A stretch of 64,000 bases of DNA from contig OZ021726.1 in assembly GCA_963978545.1 (NCBI GenBank), positions 33,700,459 to 33,764,458 on the forward strand. The letters are read 5' to 3'. The position numbers and the translations under genes were made by a program. The stretch is from Linyphia triangularis. Its lineage: Eukaryota; Arthropoda; Arachnida; Araneae; Linyphiidae. Within the stretch, counting starts at the first letter, position 1, and the number at the start of each line of letters is the position of its first letter. The notes under the pieces were generated by a model that was given only the letters and a program-made list of their open reading frames with translations, was not told where the DNA came from and did no database searches. Positions 22,951 to 32,618 of the stretch are shown here, piece by piece.

Positions 22951-24394
22951 ATTTAATTCTTCTAACTTAATTTTTCGCAATTCATTAACTATAGTCATTA
23001 TTTTTACTAAAATATTACATTAACTTAATTTTTATAAAAACTAAAATTAGTATATTTTCAGGATTTTGTTAGTGACCATTAAATTTAATTTTGGGAAATA
23101 TACGTTCCCCCAAGTCTTCTTCAAAAAACTGGACACTCTTAAATTTAATTTTTAATGTAACTCTATTCTAGAAATAGTTTATGTCCAACATTAATCTTTT
23201 AGACTAAAACTTTAAAATTGTTAAGAGGTGAAGATATCTTCTTAAAAGATATCATCGGATGGCTGATTAGCGACCTCAAGTTTCAAAGAAATATACGTTC
23301 TGTGGAATAAGATTTTTTTTTTTTTTTTTGTTAGGGTGGAGTGAGGCGGTACCAATTCTTCCTAAAAGAGGTATCGGGCTGGAGGTGGGTCCTCACCTTT
23401 AATAAATAATTTTTCAAAATTTATTAATTGTAATTCTAAAGTCTTAACTTATTCAAAATTAGTTAGGGAAGGGGGGGGGGGGTGGGTAGATGAGTTACCA
23501 TGAAGGCAACGTCCGATAGTCGATATTTTAACAATTGTATGGTAAAATATTGAAATGTCACGTGTAGCTCGGGGTTAGGGTTCTTTTTGACCCTTAGCAA
23601 ATGGCCTTCACTTTTATTAACTTTTCAAATTTAACATTTTTTTTTTGTGTAACTTTGTTGCAGGTATTTTAACTTGGCTAAAGGATAAGTAAGTAACTCG
23701 TTAGAAAACCAAACAGTCAATCAGGAGTTAACTTTTGGTCACATGTTTAAAACTTATCAGTCACAAGCGAGCATTTAGATGACCGATCAGAACTCGTTGC
23801 CAACACCTGAAAACTAAATTTGGTATATATCCAATGTTATTACCGCTTAAAACGTAAATCTTAACATAGAATGACATCATACCCACTGTGATGTCATTAG
23901 TAAAAATACCTATCACTCTACCTTATTCGTTTAGAAGCAGCCCTAGAACAATTCAGCTCCATCTTAAATGTAAATCGAAACTAAAAAGTGTTGCCACCGC
24001 TCTAAACTTTGATATAAAACACATTATGACGTCATATCTACTGTGACGTCACGCAATAAAAACCTATCATTCTAACTTATTCGCTAAGAAGCAGTCCTAG
24101 AACAACTCAACTCCGTCTGTTAGATAAACCGAAACTAAAAAGTGTTGCCACCACTCAAAACTTTGATATAAAACACATTATGACGTCATCTGTGACGTCA
24201 TACACAAACAGCTTATAATGAAACTAAAACAGCAGCAGGAGGGGAACAACTCAACTCCACTTCCGGTGACGGCATATCCTGTGATGTCACTTCCTATGAC
24301 GTCATATCCGGTCACGCCCACTTCCGGTGACGTCATCGTCCCTCGTCCCATCCCGCATCCCGCCCTGGCCCAGGATGCCCAATTTCTAACTACT
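22951..24394. promoter_or_regulatory. Right terminal noncoding region of the palindromic element, with CRE/ETS cluster
   Basis: Mirror of the left terminal region: the same CREs (for example 24328-24335, 24297-24304, 24181-24188), ETS-like sites and ~150-bp iterated units. The only difference noticed is G12 at 23471-23482 against C13 on the left. A variant polyadenylation signal ATTAAA lies at 23078-23083, 128 nt after the PolB stop (mirror 11528-11533), and an exact AATAAA at 23401-23406. Either could end the transcript. Confidence 0.7.
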
Positions 24395-24400
24395 GACAGC
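24395..24400. repeat. Right 6-bp target-site duplication (GACAGC)
   Basis: Direct copy of the left flank GACAGC. Flanking sequence beyond it (ACGCGGGTAC...) is unrelated to the left flank, so the mirror symmetry stops exactly at the element ends. Confidence 0.88.
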
Positions 24401-25397
24401 ACGCGGGTACAAGGTGCTTAAAATTTTTGTTCAAACATTTATTTTTCACACACAAAAAAAAAATCACTTTTCGACTGAAATATTAAAGAATAGTTGTGCA
24501 ATTATTTTTCTGTTCAAAAATAAATATAAATCCCATATTACATTTTCCCCAATTAAATTTATTACCTTTTTTCACTTAACTTTTAATTTTCAAACGTCAT
24601 GGGGCTGCAAATGCATCTCTTGATCTTCCGTGACTGCAATCATGCTATTGAGGTTTATTTGCTTTTACCTTGTATCGATAAATTTGGTATTTATTGTGTT
24701 TGTAAAATATTTCTACATAAAAAATGTCCTTGGTGTGAAATAAAGAAGCTTTAGAATCGTTTCCGCAGTAGAAATGAAGGTATTTTTTAACTTTTCGGCA
24801 CAATATATGTAGGATATATGCTATTTTTTTTTATTTAAACATTAAGAAGCAGAAAATGATTTCTGTTTACCGGTGTGAACACATGTTTTACGAATGTTCT
24901 AGTCCAATTCCTGAATATATGAAATGAAAATTTGCTCATGGTATTGCACGTTGTCCAATAAATGTCCAATATGTGTCCTTGGGGAAAAGAGAAATTATGA
25001 GTTTTTGTCAGACATGCTCATCTTATCAGATTTTACCACACGAGCTCCACTCTCACTATAAAAAAATAGCCGCAGGCCAAACCACCCTTTTTAATTCGAA
25101 CAATCTGGACAAGGGAAAACCAGGAGAACTCCCACCAGACCCAGAAAGTTCGCAAATCGACGAGAGACCATCTGTTAGAATCTGCGTCGTGGCTGAAAAT
25201 TTTTCTTTTCAAAGCATCAGTGACTGAGGAGAAAGAGAAAAAAAAAATTAAAATCCACCTCATTTCCCATGTCCCCATTGAAACTTATTCCTTCAAATAA
25301 TCAAACTCATATTCTAAATTAGCCAAATAGAGCGATTTATTCGCCATGAAAGGACTCCTAATACAACAATCCGAGCTCCACCAGAAACAAAACCAAA
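24401..25397. other. AT-rich noncoding DNA right of the palindromic element
   Basis: No gene recognised. The open frame at about 24973-25227 lacks an ATG and matches no family I know. Confidence 0.45.
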
Positions 25398-25625
25398 GAA
25401 TAAAAAAAAAAAAGTCGCCAAAGCGGAAAGAGAGGATAGGAGAGAGAGAGAAGAGATCCCGGCAACTGAAGCAGTACCACGTGACTCGTTTTCAGCCAAG
25501 GCCCCCGGTCGAAAAGAACGAAAGAAAAAGCGGAACGCGTACCGAACGAGCGAGAAGTTCGCAGTTGCTAGGGCCTCAGAGCCCAAAATAACTTCTCTGC
25601 GCCTGCGCACTCCAGCTACAGGTAA
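25398..25625. promoter_or_regulatory. GC-richer patch with NRF-1-like site (possible host promoter)
   Basis: Against AT-rich surroundings this patch has several CpGs, and TGCGCCTGCGCA at 25598-25609 is close to the NRF-1 palindrome. CAG then GTAAAA near 25618-25626 could be a splice donor on the plus strand. Open frames exist on both strands but match no family I recognise. Weak evidence for a housekeeping-type promoter. Confidence 0.25.
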
Positions 25626-27050
25626 AATAAAAAGAGACAAGAGTACTAATTTCTCTCCAGAGAATTTGGCAGGATTCTGTTGGGAATAGCGTGAAATAAA
25701 ATGGAATTAGAAGAGATTTCGGTGTTCAAATGAGCGACTACCAAACGAGAGAAATAAGAAAGAATATGCAATTGCCATTAATTATTTTTAATATTTAAAA
25801 ACCGCAAGGTTTTTTTGACAATTGCTTACAAATTATACAGGCTCCCCCCCCCCCCCCCGGAAATACACAGTTTTGAAAAATCAATGCTTGTTATAAAAAA
25901 TCGAAATAACTCTTTTTTTCATTTTTTTTTCTGTTTGCGGATGAAGATATAAAGTATTGTGCCTTACTGTTGCAATATTTCAATTGTTTAATAAATGCTT
26001 TACACAAATTTGTGGAATTTATTTCTGAAGGTAAAATTTGCCTTTTTAAAAGTATTTTTTTTAAAGTAAAACTGTTTGGAATAAAATGGAGATTTAGGGT
26101 TGACTGATTCGGCACCCTTGACGACGACGGGCCAGTCTTACGGCGCTGCGCCGAAGTCAGCACGCAGAAAGTGAGGTAATATATATAAAATATTTGCAAC
26201 AAGCTAACAAGCCTCATTATCTGATATTAATTATGGAAATTTAAACTATAATTTTAAAAACTAAATGCACTGTTAGATTGTCTTTTTAACATTCCAAAAC
26301 CAAAGCGGTCGCATATTTAAAATGGCCATTACAAACAAAATAAAAGTTTTTTTAAAAATGCCGTTTAACTTTCGTTATTAAAAATATAGCAAGTTTAGTT
26401 TTTGTCTGAGAAAGTAAATTATTTCCTAAGTATACATATTGTGAAAAAATAATTTGATCTATAAAATTTGACACCTAAATATATTATTTGAAGTATAAAA
26501 TTATTTGAAAATCTTTCTACATTAAAATCGATTATTCAAGACATTTTCGTGATATCTACATCAAAATATACAAAATCGATACATACAACAACAAAAAAGC
26601 ACACTGCCCCGGGAAATTGTTATATCAAGAAATGTGAATTGAGAAGAGGAAATACCTTCCGGGTGGTCGTTTAAGAGGAAACTCCGGAAAGATTATTTGA
26701 AGGAGTGGTGAGGGGAGTGGGGGGGGGGGGCGATCACGAACAGGGTAAGTTACAGTTTACAGATTGATTTTTCAAAAATGATAATGAAATTTACATCGAA
26801 AATACTAAATAACAGTTATGGAGTAAATTTTTGTTCAAATTAATAATTTAAAACCCATATCACAGTTATTTTTTCATGTGAAGGTAACCATTTTCCTTCT
26901 TTTTATTTTTATTTTCAAACAAAAAGGGGGTGTAAGTTGTATCCCTTGACCTTCATTGGCATCTATGCATTTAGAAATGTTTAACTTCTTACATGCCAGC
27001 CGTATAATTTGCCACCGAAAAAAAGGCAGGAAAAGAAGGTTTAAGATATA
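25626..27050. other. AT-rich noncoding DNA with C15 and G12 runs
   Basis: C15 at 25844-25858 and G12 at 26719-26730. No gene or element ends identified. Confidence 0.45.
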
Positions 27051-27895
27051 CAGGGTGATCATAAAGAAACTTTTCCAATATATGAATCTCTAGCGGCCAT
27101 TCCGTTCAATAGATCAAGATGAGATTTCAGGTATAGATATTCAGGGGTATGAACTCGAGATTGGATGATCTCAACAAAATGGCGCTCACGGTTACAGTTA
27201 TAGGTTCAGAGACACAAAATTTTCCCACCGAAAAATGCTCAGCATATGCGAAAACCCTAAAGAGCGTTAGAACGGTACATGTATCCCAAAAAACGGACGT
27301 GTTATGAATGCACAAAAAACAGCTCTGCGCACGGCCAACAGAAAAACTTTCGGGGCACATGGAGGAAATTTGCGCATGTCAGAGGCAAGACTTCAATCAC
27401 AGAACGCCGCTTGCCAGATATTCAGAGTAAAAAACTGATAAAATTGCCTATGATGGCACTCACGAGGAAAATGTGTAATCCAAATAAAAGTTTTCTTTTG
27501 TCCTATCTGTGTTGTTAATAATGATTGGTGTCTTTGGACTCTAGCATAAACAAATATTCTCTGTGCACACCGATCTTGTTTTTGTGTGTCATTCAGAGCT
27601 GAGTTATTTGTGCGTGAATAACGCATCCGTTTTTTTGTGATACACGTACCTTTCCAACACTCTTTTAGGTTTTCGCTTACGCTGAGCATTTTACGACAAG
27701 AAAAAGAGAGCGTAGCCATTCGAAAATTTCGAGTTTCTGTACCTATAACCATAAACGTGAGTGCCATTTTGTTGTCATTCACAGAATCCCGAGCTCATAC
27801 CTCTGAATAACTATACCTGAAATCCCATCTTGGTCTGTTGAAAGTAACGGAAGCCAGAAGCCCATATATCGGCAAAGTTTCTTTATGAATGACAG
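27051..27895. mobile_element. Fold-back element with mariner-like end
   Basis: Two imperfect inverted arms of about 420 bp meet near 27475. Examples are ATTTCAGGTATAG at left and CTATACCTGAAAT at right, and TGGCGCTCACGGTTA against AACGTGAGTGCCA. The left end is CAGGGTGATCATAAAGAAAC after a TA; the right end reads GTTTCTTTATGAATGACAG. Known: TA plus CAGGGTG ends are common in Tc1/mariner elements. No transposase recognised; the open frames lie in the arms and are probably by-products. Confidence 0.65.
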
Positions 27896-27904
27896 TTCTA
27901 TGTT

Positions 27905-28205
27905 AAAAAGGTTCGTTTTTCAACTTTATACGCAAATATAGCATTTTTACATGAATTTCGGAGGTGGGAATCTTTAGAACATATACATTACCACAGCGAT
28001 TTTGATTAAAATCGTTAGGGCCATTTTTTAGCAATTACTGAAAAACATGATTTTTTCAAAAGTAGCTAGCCACCTTATGAGCATGCGCGATTTTGAAGAA
28101 AACTTTAATGGTTGGTCCCATGGAAACCACTAACTAATACTCTGAATTTGAACATCGCAGGTCGATTCGTTCTAGATTTATATATGCTGCCCACGTACAC
28201 TTTAC
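27905..28205 (-). repeat. R1 repeat, copy b (partial, inverted)
   Basis: Shares the R1 interior in reverse orientation: GGAGGTGGGAATCTTTAGAAC, then GATTTTGATTAAAATCG, then a GAACATCG...GGTCGATTCGTTC stretch. Both termini are missing. Confidence 0.6.
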
Positions 28206-28660
28206 CACTAACTTGACTTTTGATAAACAGAACGTTAAAGTTAAAAGTTTTATTAATTTTTTTAAGTTCTATGTTTTTTTTTTTTTTTACAAAGCAACTT
28301 TAAATAGCGCTACAGGGGAGGAGGGGGGGGGGGGATTTTCAATATAAGTAGTTTTGGCCTTCTAATTGGACTTTTGAAAAACAGAATATTAAAATTTTAA
28401 TGAATTTTTTTACAGGGCGAATTCTAATCGGTGTGCAGCTCTTAAATTATCAACATAAATAATTTTGGCCTTCTAATTATAGACTTTTGACAAACAAAAT
28501 GTTAAAATTTATGTAATTTTTTTAATTAAATTATTTAAAAAGCGACTTCGAATGTTCAATTAATAGGCTTACAGCTCTGAAATTTTCAATATAAGTAGTT
28601 TTGGTCTTTTAATTCGACATTTGTCAAACGTAATGTTCAAATATTTTCAGAGGGGTGAGG
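28206..28660 (+). repeat. Degenerate ~110-136-bp tandem repeat
   Basis: TTTTGGCCTTCTAATT-like anchors at about 28351, 28462 and 28598 are each followed by GACTTTTGA.AAACA and a run of TTAAAATTT. A G12 run (28323-28334) interrupts the first units. Confidence 0.6.
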
Positions 28661-28736
28661 GGGGATTGTAGTATTGTATTAAGGTGAAGAAAATTTGTTT
28701 CTCGACATATGTAAGAGGTTTTAATATTAAGGGTTT

Positions 28737-28915
28737 ACGTAGCAATTAATCTTTTAGCTAGTGAAGCGATAGGATATTCTTACGCAGCATTGTAACTTGC
28801 AGGGAAAGAAGCGAACCTGTGCTTGCCCTTGCTTAGCAATTAATTTTTCAGCTAGGGAAGTGAGCTTGGTTTTGCGTAGCAATGAACCTTTCAGCGAGCG
28901 AAGTGCCAAAAGCCT
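28737..28915 (+). repeat. Short degenerate direct repeats
   Basis: Three copies of a ~33-bp module (TAGCAATTAAT.TTT.AGCTAG.GAAG) at about 28740, 28834 and 28877, irregularly spaced. Function unknown. Confidence 0.45.
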
Positions 28916-29060
28916 ATAGAGAAATGACGGGTCACCGCAAACGCTTTTGTTTAGAGGAAGTGAGATATAGTGAAGAAGTGCGACGATATGATTATTCAAG
29001 CTAAAATATCCATTGACCGTATCTTACTTATTTAGAACATGACAAATGCAACAAAAAGAA

Positions 29061-29545
29061 TTGATATCTTCCTAAAAAACAACTAGACATAGTAAAAAAA
29101 TCCGCAAATAAAATGGTCAACCTGAAAAAATTATGAAATCTAATGTTTGCCGCCAAGTGGTCGCATATAATTTCTTTAGGTTACTTGTACACAATGACTA
29201 AATTTGGATTATTGGAAAGAATCGTCATAGGTAATCAGTACTTGGCAGGCTAGAGTTTTTGTAAGATAAATCTCAATTCAATGCAATAGGTACAAAGTAG
29301 CTCAAGCCTATAAAATGAGATTCTTCCGAAATAACTCTAGCCTGAAAAGTTCTGATTTCCTATGGGGATTCTTTCCAATAATATTAATTTAGTTCATTGT
29401 GTGCAAGTAACCTAAAGAAATTATATGCTGCCGCTTGGCTGCAAACAATTTAAGATTTCATAACTTTTTCTGGCTGACCATTTTACTTGGTGGATTTGTT
29501 TACAATGGCTAGTTGTTTTCCTTTGGAAGATATATATATAAGAAT
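29061..29545. mobile_element. Fold-back element with ~230-bp arms
   Basis: Left arm 29061-29285 and right arm 29310-29545 are inverted copies. They share TAATTTCTTTAGGTTACTTG and its complement CAAGTAACCTAAAGAAATTA, and ATTATTGGAAAGAATC and its complement GATTCTTTCCAATAAT. Arms are clearly over 80% alike by eye. No coding capacity. Confidence 0.75.
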
Positions 29546-30487
29546 ATTCGCAATAAAAGTTGTTGATAAAAGAATATTAGGAATAAAAAAAAAGCTAATT
29601 ATACTACATATATTCCTATTTTAGTTCTAGTTATTGTTTTTTAATTCTGTTCCAATTGCCTTGAAATTGAGAAAAAAATTTCATTTTTTCCCTTTGACCA
29701 TATAACATCCTTCCAGAGGATTCAGTAGTTAATCTTGTCCAAATGTTAATTATTCATTTGGTAGCCATTAAACGATTTCATACGTTAAGCAAAATGTTTA
29801 TCGACAAACAAGAAAATAGGCCCCAAACTGTTTTAAATAGACGTCCAGTAAAAGAAAAACCATGTACACAAACACATTATGAGTACTAAGACGCCTCAGA
29901 TTGGTCCTTGTTTTGCCCTTGTGCCATGAAAAATCAAAACTAACTTTAAGATCTTTACAGTTGCAATTTAACTTAATTTTTTGTTTTCGAATTTTTAAGT
30001 GTTCAGCAGCCGGGTTCTTTTTGTCCTATTAAATAATAATTTGTGTTAGATCTTCAATACCGGTATACAACTCCTATGTAATACTATAATGGCCTCGTAA
30101 TTTTAAACTATTGCTTCATTTTCCACATCAAGAATTCCTTAGGTTTAGGCGAATCTAGAGTGCTTCAGCTACATTGTTCAACATATCAATATTTGGTCAA
30201 TGTACGGATTCGAACTCGCGATCCTGAAGACACAAAGTTCCTGTTTCGAGAATAATACTCAATCTTCCTTCACTGCTTTATACTGCAAATCCTGTAAATT
30301 CCATCACCAAAATATTTGTCAAAATATGCCTCCAAAAAGATATGAAATTTTGTTCTATGTGGCAGAAAAACTATTAATAAAATTTAAAGAAGTAAATATA
30401 AATAATACTACACTTAAGTGTAACTTTTTTTTTTTTAAAGAGAACGAAAATGCTTTTTTTTTTTTAAATTTTTTTTTTATTGTTTAG
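29546..30487. other. AT-rich noncoding DNA
   Basis: No gene. At 30200-30235 the minus strand has a B-box-like GCGAGTTCGAATCC, but no A box or cloverleaf is visible. Probably a SINE scrap. Confidence 0.4.
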
Positions 30488-31734
30488 TAGGGCTAGAAGT
30501 GTGGGAGACGCAGGGTGACCTTTTCAAGAAACTTTCAAGAAAAACCTCACTTTTCAAGAAAATACCCATTCATCCCCCCACTTCTAAGACCACTGAAATC
30601 CATCCCCCCACTTTTAAAAACACTCAATCCGTCTAAAAACTACTATAAAAAAATAACATTAACCTTTAAATGTAGTGACACTGAGAAAAAGTGATTTAAA
30701 ATTTTCAAATGTGAAAATTAAACCCATTTATCCTCCTGAGACCCACAGCTGTTTGAAATATGATTTAAAGCTAATTTTTATGGGTCTATGTAACGTACTT
30801 TTAAAATTCAGAACTGATCCATGCACTTTAAGTACACTTAGACTATCTCCTTAAGCTTGCAAAAATTCTGAAATTTAATTGTTCAGATGTGAAATTTAAT
30901 CATGAAAGGCTGCAAAACAATTTCGTGAGCGCGTGATACAAAAAAAAATGTGTTCGCCCTTAACATCCAGACATCCGACAACATGAGGAAAAAGTCCAAG
31001 AGTTCATTGTTGGCATTTGCTTCTCACCAACTTTTCAAGAAGCCTCTATTGGCAGAGGAGCTGTTTTTTGCCGTTTCTTTACAGGCTCTACTTCGTCACA
31101 ATCGGTGGAACTATCATCAGCTGTAGGACTGAATTTTGCTATTTCATGTAAAAAAAAAATATATATATGCGCCCAAAATCCGATGTGCATTTAAATGTAC
31201 GCGGGCTCTCAGGAGGTTATGATATATAGTATACTACTATAAAAATGTAGTGTAGTATACTACTTTGTATAAGGATTTAAGTATTTTTATTAACAAATAC
31301 TGTTACGCTGGGTCAACTTTCAGATTTGATGAAACTTTAAGTTAAATTTCTATTCTTCTTTCATATAGAGACAGGCTATTTTTTAAAAAAAAATATAAAG
31401 ATCTCTATTAATTTAAAATGAAAGTATGCACATTTAGAAGCACTATTTAAATTTAAATAAACAGTTATGTATGTAATTTTTAGTTATTACTTCACTTTAT
31501 CTCTTACTTCTAAGTAAAAAAACTAAGTCGCAGAATATTCATTAAAATAAGAATAAATTTTCAACCTTTGTTCAATGTTAGTGTTAGGAAGTATAAATTA
31601 TTCCCTTCCAAGTTAATATTTTTAATATAAGACAGGAAATTATAAAATTGATCTTTGAGAGAGAAGAGGTGGGGGGGGGGGGGCTATCAAGTTTTGGGTA
31701 TCCCCCACTTATTCCCCCCTCACTTCTACCACTG
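30488..31734. mobile_element. hAT-like MITE, family 2, long copy
   Basis: Starts TAGGGCTAGAAGTGTGGGAG and ends CACTTCTACCACTG, matching the termini of the 59310-59917 copy in opposite orientation. Shared interior includes CCATCCCCCCACTT and TTGTTCAATGTTAGTGTTAGG. It is about twice the length of the other copy. No 8-bp duplication is visible, so the ends may have drifted. A G13 run lies at 31671-31683. Confidence 0.65.
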
Positions 31735-31810
31735 GTATTGCTGTTATTTGATTACCACCATTTTCAGTTACAATACCTGATAAAGAAGGCTACAATATCT
31801 GACTTTATTA

Positions 31811-32618
31811 CAGTGGCGACCCGTGTTCAAAAATGTTAGGGCAGCCGGAACAGTGACTCCTCCCCCCCCCCCCCTCCCATCCCATCCACATTCATTCATG
31901 AATGGAAATTATTTAATCTTAATTACTCAAACTCAAGGTTTCCTTCCAATAAAAACAAAATGAGGCGAGAAAGTAAATAGGAAAAAAAAAAAACAAACTT
32001 ATTTGAACTTACTTATAACGGGGCTCCATGTTTCAAAATGGTAAAATTACAAGTTTTAGTAGTAACTTAATTAGCGAGAAACGACAAGTGTAAATTTATC
32101 GCGGGAACTATTTCGGTTTGGTAGAGAAAATTCAATGGTATGTTCATTTCTCTCCCATCTACACATCCTAACACACGAGCCAATCAGTAGTACATCGAAT
32201 TTACAAGTGCAGCCGAAGCCGCAAAACTCGTCAAGGGCTGCATGTCGTCACAACAACGCTTAGATTTAGCAAGGAGGGATATTCCATACTAGCAGTTGTT
32301 TCCATGTCAACGGTGTAACTTATTTGGAACGTTCACTCTCTGGCTGTGCCTACCATCGTCAGATATAAGTTGATTTGAACGGGGGTTTTCCCCCTCAATT
32401 GTGCATTGCGCAACAGGTTTGCTATTTAGCCGAGATTATTTTTTTTACACCATAGAAATTCCATCTTCATTTGTGATTCTAATCTACATTAAAGAAAATT
32501 AGTAAAATAAATAATCAAGGTTAACTAGCAATAAGCACATTTTCATTTTAAACTAATTTTTTAGATGCAGCCCGTCTGTACTTGCGAGCCGCCATGCGAG
32601 TACCACTAGCCGCCGCTG
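31811..32618. mobile_element. hAT-like MITE, family 1, copy 1
   Basis: Starts CAGTGGCGACCCGTG; the right end GCCGCCGCTG is a decayed complement. Flanks CTTTATTA and CATTATTT agree at 6 of 8 positions, an old duplication. The interior (TCATTCATGAA, CTCAAACTCAA, GGTTTCCTT) matches the cleaner copy at 41960-42643. C13 run at 31862-31874. Confidence 0.7.

Larger units (their letters stand above)
10216..24394. mobile_element. Palindromic Maverick/Polinton-type element carrying two divergent PolB genes
   Basis: Seen: position x pairs with 34611-x from the centre outward (34610-x beyond a C13/G12 length difference at 11128-11140 and 23471-23482). Arms are 10216-17300 and 17311-24394, with a 10-nt unpaired centre. 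The ends read AGTAGTTAG... and ...CTAACTACT, and GACAGC is directly repeated immediately outside both ends. Known: a 6-bp target duplication, a 5'-AG start, terminal inverted repeats and a protein-primed family-B polymerase define Polintons/Mavericks, which are normally 15-25 kb with integrase, ATPase, protease and capsid genes. Here the terminal repeat occupies the whole element and only the polymerase gene is present, twice. Inference: it derives from one end of a full Polinton, duplicated head to head, and its integrase came from elsewhere. I compared the arms by eye at the genes, promoters, homopolymers and ends, not base by base throughout. Confidence 0.9.

Noticed and set aside
10216..24394. 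Giant palindrome as a long-read fold-back assembly artefact
   Set aside because: Unique flanks, transposon-type ends and a direct 6-bp duplication fit a genuine insertion. Raw reads would still be worth checking.
30195..30260. tRNA-like B box
   Set aside because: No A box or cloverleaf.
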